A stretch of DNA of 12,505 bases, taken from NCBI GenBank assembly GCA_024278345.1, contig JAJRTK010000327.1, positions 1 through 12,505 of the forward strand, given 5' to 3'. This DNA is from a bacterium. Its GTDB lineage: Bacteria > CSSED10-310 > JAJRTK01. The notes beneath the pieces were generated by a model that worked only from the letters and a program-made list of their open reading frames with translations, did not search any database and was not told the DNA's origin. The position numbers were made by a program, and so were the translations under genes. This document shows positions 1 to 7,804 of the stretch, in pieces; the stretch's first letter is position 1, and every line of letters starts with the position of its first letter.

Positions 1-2
1 CC

Positions 3-728
3 AAAGCTGCCGCCTGTGCTCTCTCCATGCAGCTTGCCATGGAGAGTGTCAACGCTGAGAACTTGCGGCTGGGTTGGCCTGAAATTGCCATGGGAATCGC
101 CCTCAACAGGGGCGAGGTCGTCGTGGGGACCATCGGCTCGCCACAGCGCATGAAATACGCGGTGGTGGGCAGCCACGTGAATCTCACCGCCAGGATCGAG
201 TCCTACAGCGTCGGAGGGCAAGTGCTCATTTCCGAAAATGTTCTGAGGGAGATCGCTGCCATCGCTGAAGTGGGAAAGAGCTTTGGCGTCAGCGCAAAAG
301 GTTTCTCTGAGCCCATCCAAATCCACGATCTCAAGGGAATCGGCGGGCGTTTTGCCCTGCGATTGGCGGACCTCCAGCCGGAAATGGTATTCTTGAGCTC
401 CGTAGTGAAGGTGGGGTATTCTCTCTTGGACGGCAAGGATGTCGGAGAAGCCGTTCACCGGGGGAGCCTGGTGCGGATCTCCCTGGAAGGCGCCGAAATT
501 CGTGGAGCCGGTTCGTTCCAGCTCCACGACAACTTGTTGATCCGGTTGCTGGACGAAGAGGGCTGCCCACAAGCCGATTCCATTTACGCAAAGCTCGTGA
601 AGGAGCCGGTGAAGGACAGGTTTACGGTTCGTTTCACTTCGCTTCCTTCCCTGCCCCGGAAGAGGCTTCAACACCTTCTTGCCGGGGAGGGCGAGCGGCT
701 TCCAGGTGAACCTGAGGCCAGTGGATAA
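3..728 (+). CDS. Class III adenylate/guanylate cyclase, C-terminal part, with PilZ-like tail (5' truncated)
   Basis: The frame is open to the left edge of the window, and its first codons (KAAACALSMQLA) already look like cyclase sequence, so the true start lies outside and the Met at base 27 is internal. Residues 1-75 are the end of a class III nucleotide cyclase domain: GIALNRGEVVVGTIGS, then KYAVVGSHVNLTARIES. The transition-state Asn and Arg are present (residues 60 and 64). The two metal-binding Asp residues and the substrate-binding Lys lie in the missing part. The position that is usually Asp or Thr, just after the Tyr, is Ala here (residue 53), and the usual G-D after it is G-S. Residues about 125-215 form a beta-rich domain with LVRISLEGAEI and a closing RFTVRFTSLP, which resembles a PilZ-type barrel. 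The product probably makes cAMP or a related messenger under control of missing N-terminal sensor domains. PilZ is encoded next, about 70 nt on. Cyclase call secure; PilZ-like tail tentative. Confidence 0.85.
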   Translation, partial: KAAACALSMQLAMESVNAENLRLGWPEIAMGIALNRGEVVVGTIGSPQRMKYAVVGSHVNLTARIESYSVGGQVLISENVLREIAAIAEVGKSFGVSAKGFSEPIQIHDLKGIGGRFALRLADLQPEMVFLSSVVKVGYSLLDGKDVGEAVHRGSLVRISLEGAEIRGAGSFQLHDNLLIRLLDEEGCPQADSIYAKLVKEPVKDRFTVRFTSLPSLPRKRLQHLLAGEGERLPGEPEASG

Positions 729-799
729 GTCAAGAGAATCGATGAATGGTGCGCCTGTGGGAGAGTCCTTAAAAAGGGGCTGTGGGATAGGGAGCGGTG

Positions 800-1177
800 A
801 TGGCGGATGGAACGAAACTTTCGCGGGCTCGGGATCGGCGGCGGGCGGCCCGAATCCCTCTTTCGGTGGATGTTCGTCTGGCATGGGGGCAAGAGCGAGG
901 CTTGGGGAGGACCACCGACATTTCCATGATCGGGCTCTTTGTCAGGACTGATTCCCAGATTCGAGCGGGGACCACTTTGGCTTTGAGGCTTTATCTGGAG
1001 GGTCACCGTATCGATGTCGTTGGGCAGGTGGCCCGGGCCGTCTCCGCCGAGGCTGCTCGTCGCCTTGGCTTGACGCCGGGGTTGGGAATCGTTTTTACCC
1101 AGATCATGGCTGGGAGAGCCGCATTAGCCCTTTTTATCGAGGAGCAGATCGACAACCTCGCGACCTTGGAACCTTGA
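800..1177 (+). CDS. Stand-alone PilZ domain protein, probable c-di-GMP receptor
   Basis: 125 residues and essentially all PilZ domain. Both c-di-GMP contact motifs are visible: the RxxxR motif at residues 14-18 (RRAAR) and the D-x-S-x-x-G motif at 40-45 (DISMIG), followed by GLFV and a beta-barrel ending GLGIVFTQI. In this family such a protein binds c-di-GMP in the cytoplasm and passes the signal to a partner, often motility, pilus or exopolysaccharide machinery; the partner is not identified here. Start choice: an AGGGAG at 789-794 lies 5 nt before the ATG at 800, whereas a GTG at 797 would be only 2 nt from it, so ATG is preferred. The stop overlaps a possible TTG start of the next gene by 4 nt, which would allow coupled translation. 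It follows the cyclase gene on the same strand and may share its transcript. Confidence 0.85.
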   Translation: MADGTKLSRARDRRRAARIPLSVDVRLAWGQERGLGRTTDISMIGLFVRTDSQIRAGTTLALRLYLEGHRIDVVGQVARAVSAEAARRLGLTPGLGIVFTQIMAGRAALALFIEEQIDNLATLEP

Positions 1178-1209
1178 AAACGGATGGAGTGAGATTGGCT
1201 GCATCAGGA

Positions 1210-2085
1210 ATGTCGTACCGCTGGGCTCGATCCACCGAAAAATCGGTTTTCGACCTCTTGACCCCAAGCGTGGGGAGGAGCCTTCGCTCCCCGGTGCTGG
1301 CGATGCTCTTGGCATTGGCTTCGCCCGGGTCTGTCCCTGCCCAGCCGCCCTATGCCAAGAGTGTCATCGAGATGTGCCAGACCGCCGTCAATCGCTATCT
1401 CAATTCGGCACAAACCGGGCGCTCGGTGAACGACGTCGTCCTTGCCTGTGCCGGGCTCTTTGTGGAACCGGCCTGCCAAGATGCCTGGAAGCCCGCGGAA
1501 AAAGAGTGGGATCTGGAGCAGGGCCAGCGAGCGACCCTCCGCTGTCTGGAAACACTTTGCCCGCGGCTGGCCGCCGCCGCGCCCGCTGTTTGTGTGACTT
1601 CCTGGGACTCCATCACCGCGGCCAAGGCCAAGGCGATCCTACCTGATCTGCTCCTTGCCGCGGCCAAGCTCGGGAGTCTGACGCCTAAGGATTCGGCCCG
1701 AATGGACGTGCTGGCCGACTATCTGCCTCGCTGGCTTGTCCCCACTCGAACATTGCAGGGCGAGTTCCACCGGGAAGAAAGCGAGATCACCCTCCTCCTT
1801 ACGGCGCCATCCGGCGAGCAATCCCCGCGGTTCCTCCTCCATTGGCCGCCGCCAGGAATGGACCTGAATCGCGCCGCGGAGTGGCAGCTTGAGACCGATG
1901 ACGTAGAGTTTTCGGCACTGGGACAGTGGTTGGGGACCCTTGCCCCAGATCCATCCCTTCTGGCCGTCATCTTCCACAAAACGGAAGGGCTTCCCCCTTC
2001 GATCCAATTGGCCTTCGTGAAGCTTTTCAGCGCGTCGGGAGTGGAAATGGCCTGGTGTTCCCGGACACTGAAGAATTGCCGGTGA
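1210..2085 (+). CDS. Cysteine-rich exported protein of unknown function
   Basis: I do not recognise this family. The 291-residue product from ATG 1210 has a hydrophobic segment (LRSPVLAMLLALASPGSVPA) followed by Q, which reads as a signal peptide with cleavage after V-P-A, but with an unusually long N-terminal lead. The mature part is mostly helical-looking, with at least eight Cys residues (for example EMCQT, LACAGLF, EPACQ, LRCLETLCP, AVCV, and AWCSRTLKNCR at the end), as expected for disulfides outside the cytoplasm. The start is uncertain. Reading is open from TTG 1174, which overlaps the PilZ stop. A TTG at 1195 sits 5 nt after GGAG. ATG 1210 lacks a well-spaced Shine-Dalgarno. Tight placement after the PilZ gene suggests co-transcription. 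It converges on the acyl-CoA dehydrogenase gene with 12 nt between the stop codons and no obvious terminator. Confidence 0.65.
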   Translation: MSYRWARSTEKSVFDLLTPSVGRSLRSPVLAMLLALASPGSVPAQPPYAKSVIEMCQTAVNRYLNSAQTGRSVNDVVLACAGLFVEPACQDAWKPAEKEWDLEQGQRATLRCLETLCPRLAAAAPAVCVTSWDSITAAKAKAILPDLLLAAAKLGSLTPKDSARMDVLADYLPRWLVPTRTLQGEFHREESEITLLLTAPSGEQSPRFLLHWPPPGMDLNRAAEWQLETDDVEFSALGQWLGTLAPDPSLLAVIFHKTEGLPPSIQLAFVKLFSASGVEMAWCSRTLKNCR

Positions 2086-2097
2086 CCTGGTCTTGCC

Positions 2098-3381
2098 TCA
2101 AGAAAGCATGGCCCGGGCGATGTGGAGGATCTGGATTTCGTCGGCGCCTCCGCCGATCTGCAGGAGCTTGGCGTCCCGCATGAGGCGCTCGACCTCGTAT
2201 TCGGTCATGTAGCCATTGCCTCCCAGGATCTGCACGGCCTCCAGGGCTGCTTCGGTGGTGACGCGGGCGCTGTACAGCTTGCAGGCTGAAGCTTCGGCGG
2301 CGCTCATTCCTTTGCCCCGGGATCGTTTCCACCAGACCTTGAACTGGAGGTTTTCCACGTTTTGCCGCACCACGAACATGCGTGCGAGCTTTTCCTGGAT
2401 GAGTTGGTATTGGGCGATGGGGCGGCCCCAGGTCTTGCGCTCTCTGGCGTAATCGACGGAGATCTCGATACAGCGGTCAAGGATGCCAAGACAGAGGGGC
2501 ATCAGGCCCGTTCGCTCGTTGTGGAAGACATCCTTGGCGCCTTGGCGGCTCTCGGTCTCTAGCGTTTCGCCCAGGAGGCAGTGGGCCTCGACGAAGACGT
2601 CTTGCAGGAAGATTTCCCCCGTGGGGCTGGAGTGCATTCCCATCTTGGTCACGGGCGGTCCCAGTGTAGTGCCTTCCGTCCCCTTTTCCACGATGAAGGC
2701 GTGGATTGGCCGCCGCTCCATCGGTAAGGTGGCGCCCGATTCGTTGAGCTTGGCGTAGATCACCATGATATCGGCGTAGGGCGCGTTAGTGATGAAGCTT
2801 TTTTGCCCGTTCAAGACGAACCCGTTCTCCACGGGTGTTGCCAGAGTCCGCATTCCGGAGAAGGCGTCGCTACCCGCCTCGGGCTCTGTCATGCCCCAGG
2901 CGCCGATCTTCTTTCCCGTGAGGATGGGGCGCGCCCAGCGCAGTTTTTGTGCCGGAGTGCCGCGGGCCATGATGGCTCCGCCAGCCAGCATGGTGGACGC
3001 GCCGAATGCCAGGACGAAGCCGGGGTTGATCCTGGAGAGCTCGCGGCTCATGACAGCGCCCAAAGCCTCTTCTTCGGCCCGCTGGCGCAACTTCCTGGCG
3101 CGTCGGGCTTCCTCTTTTTCAGGGCTGGCCGGAGTCTTCGGGCTGTGGGAATTTCCCTGTTTCTCCCTCTCCTCCGTCCTTTGGCGGGAGCGTTCTTCGA
3201 GCTTCTGGAACTTGGCGTCGGCCATTTCAAACAGCCCCAGATCTTGCCCAAGTCTTCGCATGAGCTCATAGGGCAAGATCTTTCCGCTCTCCAGCTCTTC
3301 AGTGGCGGGCTTGAGATGTTCTTCGGCCCAGCGGCGTGTCATGGCCGCAACCATTTCTTGGGTCTCAGTGTATTCGAACAT
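2098..3381 (-). CDS. Acyl-CoA dehydrogenase family protein with charged insert
   Basis: 427 residues, slightly longer than the usual 380-390 for this FAD enzyme family, which oxidises acyl-CoA thioesters at the alpha-beta position and passes electrons to ETF. FAD/substrate motifs are clear: WGMTEPEAGSD at 162-172, NGQKSFITNA at 191-200, YARERKTWGRPI at 311-322 and QILGGNGY at 384-391. The extra length is a highly charged, probably flexible insert at about 58-108 in the N-terminal helical domain (many E, K, R, with SPKTPASPEK). The usual catalytic Glu in the C-terminal IYEGT motif is absent: that stretch reads QIGGGADEIQ, with Gly411 at the position. Glu289 in NERTGLMPLCLG aligns with the relocated base of isovaleryl-CoA dehydrogenase. 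It is therefore probably active, possibly on branched or long acyl groups. The ATG is preceded by AAAGG with about 6-7 nt spacing. No ETF or beta-oxidation partner is in the window. Confidence 0.9.
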   Translation of the reverse strand: MFEYTETQEMVAAMTRRWAEEHLKPATEELESGKILPYELMRRLGQDLGLFEMADAKFQKLEERSRQRTEEREKQGNSHSPKTPASPEKEEARRARKLRQRAEEEALGAVMSRELSRINPGFVLAFGASTMLAGGAIMARGTPAQKLRWARPILTGKKIGAWGMTEPEAGSDAFSGMRTLATPVENGFVLNGQKSFITNAPYADIMVIYAKLNESGATLPMERRPIHAFIVEKGTEGTTLGPPVTKMGMHSSPTGEIFLQDVFVEAHCLLGETLETESRQGAKDVFHNERTGLMPLCLGILDRCIEISVDYARERKTWGRPIAQYQLIQEKLARMFVVRQNVENLQFKVWWKRSRGKGMSAAEASACKLYSARVTTEAALEAVQILGGNGYMTEYEVERLMRDAKLLQIGGGADEIQILHIARAMLS

Positions 3382-3474
3382 GACCGACCTTTCATTTGTG
3401 CGGTCCGGTGAGGTTTTCCTGGCGCTCCCACCCTCGGCGGGAGATTGCCCCTGGCCGGTGCTCTGGGGCGTGAA

Positions 3475-4824
3475 CTAGGAGGCCGCTTGGTGTTGGGCAA
3501 GGAGATCGTCGATTCGCGAAGCGAATTCTTCGCTTCCGAGGTTCTTCGACCAGCAGGCGTTGGCGTCCGCCTGTTTGGCGAGGTCTCTTTCCGCCTCCGT
3601 CGGGTTGGGAAAGAGGGCGACGAAAGGGAGGGCGTGGAACTGGCTCGTCCGGATGTACTCGCAGAAGGCCGTGCCCCATCTGGCGGAGCAATCACACAGA
3701 ATGAGCTTGCAGTTGTTTTCCCGGAGTTGGGCGATCGAATTTTCCGGAGTCCGGGCCGCTTTGACGTCGCATCCAGCCCTTTGGAGTTTTTCCATCAACA
3801 GATCGAGGTCCAGAGGCTTTTCGGCGACGAGGAGGACCGTTGGTGGCTCAGGCTCAGAATCGCTTTTGGGTTCCAGCGCCTCTTCGGCGGATTTTGTCTG
3901 CATTTCGGTGAGTCTTTGCCGGATCTCGGCCTCCACCTCTTTGTGGAGTTTTTCAGCCTCTTGGGAGACGATGTCCGAGGTCACGTTAGGCGGGAGATCC
4001 GTTTCCTTCTTGTAAAGGAGGCGCCCTTTGAAGAAGACCGAGGTCAAACAGCGAGGGGTGGGTTGCTGGAGGAATTCTGTCTGGAGCTCCACCACCTTGT
4101 TTCCGGCGCGGACGAAAGAGAGAAGGCCACGCGATGCCAGTTGCGCATCGTCAACCGCCGCGCTGTCCAGATCGAAGACGAGATCCTCATCCCTGGCTTG
4201 TGCGGCGCGGTCGATCACCAGCCAGAATCTACCGCTGCTCATTCGGCCTTGTGCTGTCGCAAGTTGCATGGCGGTTTCCGGATTTGCCGGCCGGCCTTCA
4301 AGAAGCTCGAACGACTTGCTCACGCCATCGCTTTGAAGAATCAAGATCCCCGTGACGCCTTTTTCCTGAAAGAACTCGATGACCTTGGCGATGTCTTGTC
4401 CTTCCACGAAGCTACCCTGATACTGCACGAAGGAAAAACGCTCGTACTGTTTGAGGATATTCTTGACTTTTGCCAGGAAGATCCCCTTGTGAAGGGGCTT
4501 AGTCAGATAATCAACGGCCCCTTGGGAGAGCCCCTCGATGATGTCTTCAGGCTCAGTCTTGCCGCTGACGAAGAGAAACGGTGTCTGGCGAAACGGATAG
4601 TTTTCTTCATAGTTCCTCTTGAAGGTGAAACCGTCGAAGGGCTTCATCATAATGTCGGAGATAATGAGGTCGGGCTCGTCTCCGGCTGCCAATGCAAGGG
4701 CATTTTGGGGAGAGTTTTCCGTGAGGATGCGGTATCCTTCCTCCTGCATGGCGACGGTCATCCAGGTCACGAGAAAATCGTCATCATCGACAATCAGGAT
4801 CATTTTTTCAGAAGGATTGTTCAC
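3475..4824 (-). CDS. Response regulator: receiver, DUF4388/PATAN-like domain, coiled coil, degenerate second receiver
   Basis: 449 residues. Residues 8-125 are a full receiver: acidic run DDDD at 13-16, phospho-acceptor Asp57 (LIISDIMM), Ser87 (FVSGKT) and Lys109 (LTKP). Residues about 133-270 begin YQGSFVEGQDIAKVIEFF and continue GVTGILIL, the style of DUF4388/PATAN domains, which are common in output proteins of myxobacteria and relatives. Residues about 285-320 are a charged helix, probably a coiled coil. Residues 328-443 have the layout of a second receiver (PTVLLVAEKP, LILCDCSA, CWSKNLG) but the acidic pair is reduced to one Glu. An Asp (378) and a Lys (427) remain, so it may be a pseudo-receiver. 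There is no DNA-binding domain or enzymatic output, so it probably works by protein contacts. Start is GTG, preceded by GAGGAA at about 5-7 nt. No histidine kinase is adjacent. Confidence 0.85.
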   Translation of the reverse strand: MNNPSEKMILIVDDDDFLVTWMTVAMQEEGYRILTENSPQNALALAAGDEPDLIISDIMMKPFDGFTFKRNYEENYPFRQTPFLFVSGKTEPEDIIEGLSQGAVDYLTKPLHKGIFLAKVKNILKQYERFSFVQYQGSFVEGQDIAKVIEFFQEKGVTGILILQSDGVSKSFELLEGRPANPETAMQLATAQGRMSSGRFWLVIDRAAQARDEDLVFDLDSAAVDDAQLASRGLLSFVRAGNKVVELQTEFLQQPTPRCLTSVFFKGRLLYKKETDLPPNVTSDIVSQEAEKLHKEVEAEIRQRLTEMQTKSAEEALEPKSDSEPEPPTVLLVAEKPLDLDLLMEKLQRAGCDVKAARTPENSIAQLRENNCKLILCDCSARWGTAFCEYIRTSQFHALPFVALFPNPTEAERDLAKQADANACWSKNLGSEEFASRIDDLLAQHQAAS

Positions 4825-4842
4825 GGGGGTTCCTCATTTTCT

Positions 4843-4879
4843 GGTTCCCGACCCCTTCGGTTGATCACCGGTGGGAACC
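4843..4879. promoter_or_regulatory. Nested inverted repeat in the divergent intergenic region
   Basis: Arms GGTTCCC (4843-4849) and GGGAACC (4873-4879) match perfectly, 23 nt apart. The interior holds a second small dyad, CGGT-TGATC-ACCG (4858-4870). The element lies just upstream of the GTG start of the response regulator and within its likely leader, so it could be an operator or an RNA hairpin in the leader. Function is inferred only from position and symmetry. Confidence 0.35.
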
Positions 4880-4916
4880 ACAAGATCGGCAAGGATGTCG
4901 GGGGAGCTTACCCAGA

Positions 4917-4922
4917 ATTATA
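4917..4922 (-). promoter_or_regulatory. Candidate -10 element (TATAAT) for the response regulator gene
   Basis: On the minus strand this reads a perfect TATAAT inside an A/T-rich island (about 4916-4931) of an otherwise GC-rich region, roughly 95 nt upstream of the GTG at 4824. I find no good TTGACA at 16-18 nt, so the call rests on the -10 and position alone. Confidence 0.35.
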
Positions 4923-5033
4923 TAGATATTTCGAGCTGATTGAGAAATGCGAGACCGATGGTTGGCCAGGGTCTGGTGCTGTTTTGCCTCATCATGGCAG
5001 GATTTTTCGGGCATCGGTGCTGAAAAGGCGAGT

Positions 5034-5057
5034 GGCGGCGGACGGATTGCCGCCGCC
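5034..5057. promoter_or_regulatory. Strong GC hairpin upstream of glgP
   Basis: A perfect 8-bp stem, GGCGGCGG (5034-5041) and CCGCCGCC (5050-5057), closes an 8-nt loop. No T-run follows on either strand, so it is not a normal intrinsic terminator. It sits about 215 nt upstream of glgP. The rest of 4825-5271 shows no convincing gene. A weak -35/-10-like pair (TTGGAC at 5172, TAGACT at 5193, 15-nt spacing) could serve glgP but is poor. Confidence 0.35.
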
Positions 5058-5271
5058 GGGAGCGGACCCCGTTCCAAAGAAGAGAGAATGCTCTTCAAAA
5101 CTCTTGCCCTGTGGGTCTCTGACGGCCCGTGCCGGGGGTGAGCAGTGTGGTTGGGGTGTCAAGGTGCAAGCTTGGACAGGGTGAGGTATTCTTAGACTAG
5201 CGTTACGGGTTTCGACTGGGAGAATCAACCTTGGCCCGAAATGAGGGCACACTTCGAAGGGGATTTGTGGC

Positions 5272-7803
5272 ATGGGTGACAGCAAGTTTTCTGGCAGGGA
5301 GCTGAATGAAAGAACGGGGCTGAGCACCCGTATGGTGAAAAAGTCTTTCCTGGAGCACTTGAAGTTTTCGCTGGCGAAAGACCGGTATACCTGGACGCCT
5401 CACGACTGCTACAAAGCCCTGGCTTTGGTTGTGAGGGATCGCTTGGTGGATCGGTGGATCGCCACCCAGCAGACGCACCACAAAAGAAGTGCGAAACGGG
5501 TGTACTACCTTTCCCTAGAATACCTGATGGGCCGTTCTTTGGCGAGCAATCTCCTCAACCTGGGAATCTACGATCACTGCATCGAAGCTCTGGAAGAGCT
5601 CAAGAGTGAGCTGGAACCGCGGCTTCACACGGATCTTCCCGAGCTTGCGGACGTCTTGGAGCAGGAGCCCGACGCGGGGCTGGGGAACGGTGGTTTGGGA
5701 CGGCTTGCGGCCTGTTTCCTGGATTCTCTGGCGACGTTGGATTTGCCGGCCATTGGTTACGGGATCCGGTACGAGTTCGGGATCTTTCAGCAGGAGATTC
5801 GGAACGGTTACCAGATTGAGAAGCCCGAGGAATGGCTCCGGTACGGCAACCCGTGGGAGATCGAGCGGGCCGAGCGCACCGTCACCGTCCGTTTTGGCGG
5901 TCGCACGGTGCATCGTCAGGTGGACGGAGGCGTGCAGGTCGATTGGATCGATACCCAGACGGTTCTGGGCGTTCCTTACGACACGCCCATCGCCGGGTAC
6001 GGCACGAACACGGTGAACACGCTTCGGCTTTGGCATGCCCGGGCGAGCGAGGAGTTCGACCTCGACCTCTTCAATTACGGCGATTACATTCGGGCAGTGG
6101 AGGACAAGACCCTGTCGGAGTCCATTTCCAAGGTTCTGTACCCCAACGACAAGATCGCCGTGGGCAAGGAGCTCCGGTTCAAGCAGCAGTATTTCTTCGT
6201 CTCCTGCTCTCTTCAGGACATCTTGCGCCGCTACAAGACTGACCACACGACCTTCGACGAGTTCCCGGACAAGGTGGCGATCCAGCTCAACGACACCCAT
6301 CCGGCCTTGGCCATCCCAGAGCTGATGCGCCTCTTGGTAGACTTGGAAGGCGTTCCCTGGAAGAAGGCGTGGGAGATCTGCACCCGGACCTTCGGGTACA
6401 CGAACCACACGCTGCTTCCCGAGGCCCTGGAGCGCTGGGCAGTGGAAATGTTCGAGCGCCTTCTGCCGCGCCACCTGGAGATCATCTACGAGATCAACCA
6501 GCAGTTTTTGCGGCAGGTGCTCATGGGTTTCCCCCGCCAAATGGATCGGTTGAAGCGGATGAGTCTTATAGAGGAGGGCGCGGACCGTCAGGTCCGCATG
6601 GCCTACCTGGCGATGGCGGGCTCCCACTCGGTCAACGGCGTGGCCGAGCTCCATACCCGCCTCCTCAAGCAGGGGCTCATGCGCGATTTTCACGAAATGT
6701 GGCCAGACAAGTTCAACAACAAGACCAACGGGGTCACGCAGCGGCGCTGGCTGCTCCAGTGCAATCCGCGCCTGTCGCGCCTGATTACCCAGCATATCGG
6801 AGACGGCTGGGTCACGGAGCTCACCGGCCTGGAGAAGCTTGCCCCCCTGGCCGAGGATGCCGGTTTCCGCCAGGTTTTTGGGGAGATCAAGCTCCAGAAC
6901 AAGCGGGATCTCTCCAACTACATCAACAAGACGATGGGTCTCAAGATCGATCCCCACTCGCTCTTCGACGTCCAGATCAAGCGCCTCCACGAGTACAAAC
7001 GGCAGCTCTTGAACCTGCTCCACGTCGTCGCCCTCTACCTCCAGGCGAAGCAGGATCCCGATTCCATTGAAGTCCCCAGGACCTTCATCTTCGGGGCCAA
7101 GGCCGCCCCGGGATACGAGATGGCCAAGCTTGTCATCAAGCTTATCAATTCCGTGGCTGACGTGGTCAACGAGGATCCCGCCATCGGCGGCAAGCTTCGG
7201 GTGGTCTTTCTGCCCAACTATCGCGTTTCTCTGGCCGAGCGCATCTTCCCGGCGTCGGATCTCTCGGAGCAGATCTCCACGGCCGGCAAGGAGGCTTCGG
7301 GGACGGGCAACATGAAGTTCGCCCTCAACGGGGCCCTCACCATCGGCACACTGGATGGCGCCAACATCGAGATCCGCGAAGAAGTGGGCGCCGACAATAT
7401 CTTCATCTTCGGTCTCACCGCCGAGGAAGTCGTGGCCACGAAGGCCGGCGGCTACAACCCCAAGCGATTCTACGAGAGCCAGCCATTCCTTCGGGAAGTC
7501 ATCGACCTCATCGCCTCGGGCTTTTTCAGCCACCTGGAGCCCGAGCTCTTCCGCCCCATCATCGATTCCCTCCTCCACGGAGGCGACCCCTACATGCTCA
7601 TGGCCGATTTCCAGGCCTACGTCGAGTGCCAGCGCCTTGTCAGCCAGACCTACCTCGACCGGGAAACCTGGACGCGCATGGCCATCCTCAACGTCGCCAG
7701 GATGGGAAAGTTTTCGTCCGACCGCACCATCCGCCAATATGCCGAGGAAATCTGGGGCCTCAAACCCGTGCCCATCGACCTCGACGACCCGATTCTGGCC
7801 TGA
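5272..7803 (+). CDS. glgP: Glycogen/alpha-glucan phosphorylase
   Basis: 843 residues, normal full length for the bacterial enzyme (GT35 family). It splits alpha-1,4-glucan with phosphate to give glucose-1-phosphate in the cytoplasm, using pyridoxal phosphate. The diagnostic PLP site EASGTGNMKFALNGALTIG is intact, with the Schiff-base Lys at 682. The glycine-rich GLGNGGLGRLAACFLDS stretch starts at residue 136. Other hallmarks are YYLSLEYLMGRSL near the N-terminus, AIQLNDTHPALAIPEL, TNHTLLPEALE, KFNNKTNGVTQRRW and DVQIKRLHEYKRQLLN. The ATG follows AAGGGGA with about 8 nt spacing, a good ribosome site. The gene stands alone: it is divergent from the response regulator behind a 447-nt intergenic region and is followed by tRNA genes on the other strand. 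No other glycogen gene is in the window. Confidence in family and frame is very high. Confidence 0.98.
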   Translation: MGDSKFSGRELNERTGLSTRMVKKSFLEHLKFSLAKDRYTWTPHDCYKALALVVRDRLVDRWIATQQTHHKRSAKRVYYLSLEYLMGRSLASNLLNLGIYDHCIEALEELKSELEPRLHTDLPELADVLEQEPDAGLGNGGLGRLAACFLDSLATLDLPAIGYGIRYEFGIFQQEIRNGYQIEKPEEWLRYGNPWEIERAERTVTVRFGGRTVHRQVDGGVQVDWIDTQTVLGVPYDTPIAGYGTNTVNTLRLWHARASEEFDLDLFNYGDYIRAVEDKTLSESISKVLYPNDKIAVGKELRFKQQYFFVSCSLQDILRRYKTDHTTFDEFPDKVAIQLNDTHPALAIPELMRLLVDLEGVPWKKAWEICTRTFGYTNHTLLPEALERWAVEMFERLLPRHLEIIYEINQQFLRQVLMGFPRQMDRLKRMSLIEEGADRQVRMAYLAMAGSHSVNGVAELHTRLLKQGLMRDFHEMWPDKFNNKTNGVTQRRWLLQCNPRLSRLITQHIGDGWVTELTGLEKLAPLAEDAGFRQVFGEIKLQNKRDLSNYINKTMGLKIDPHSLFDVQIKRLHEYKRQLLNLLHVVALYLQAKQDPDSIEVPRTFIFGAKAAPGYEMAKLVIKLINSVADVVNEDPAIGGKLRVVFLPNYRVSLAERIFPASDLSEQISTAGKEASGTGNMKFALNGALTIGTLDGANIEIREEVGADNIFIFGLTAEEVVATKAGGYNPKRFYESQPFLREVIDLIASGFFSHLEPELFRPIIDSLLHGGDPYMLMADFQAYVECQRLVSQTYLDRETWTRMAILNVARMGKFSSDRTIRQYAEEIWGLKPVPIDLDDPILA

Positions 7804-7804
7804 A

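Noticed and set aside
2803-3411. A 202-codon plus-strand frame opposite the acyl-CoA dehydrogenase
   Set aside because: Antisense shadow of a gene with clear FAD and substrate motifs.
3425-3443. Hairpin CTCCC...GGGAG between the dehydrogenase and the response regulator
   Set aside because: Short stem with a mismatch and no T-run on either strand; not enough to call a terminator.
4974-4988. Sigma54-like TGG...TTTTGC
   Set aside because: Only 9 nt separate the GG and GC; the -24/-12 promoter needs 10, and no activator gene is adjacent.
3445-5184. A 579-codon open frame on the plus strand opposite the response regulator
   Set aside because: It is the antisense shadow of a gene with intact receiver motifs and extends into a non-coding region without a ribosome site.
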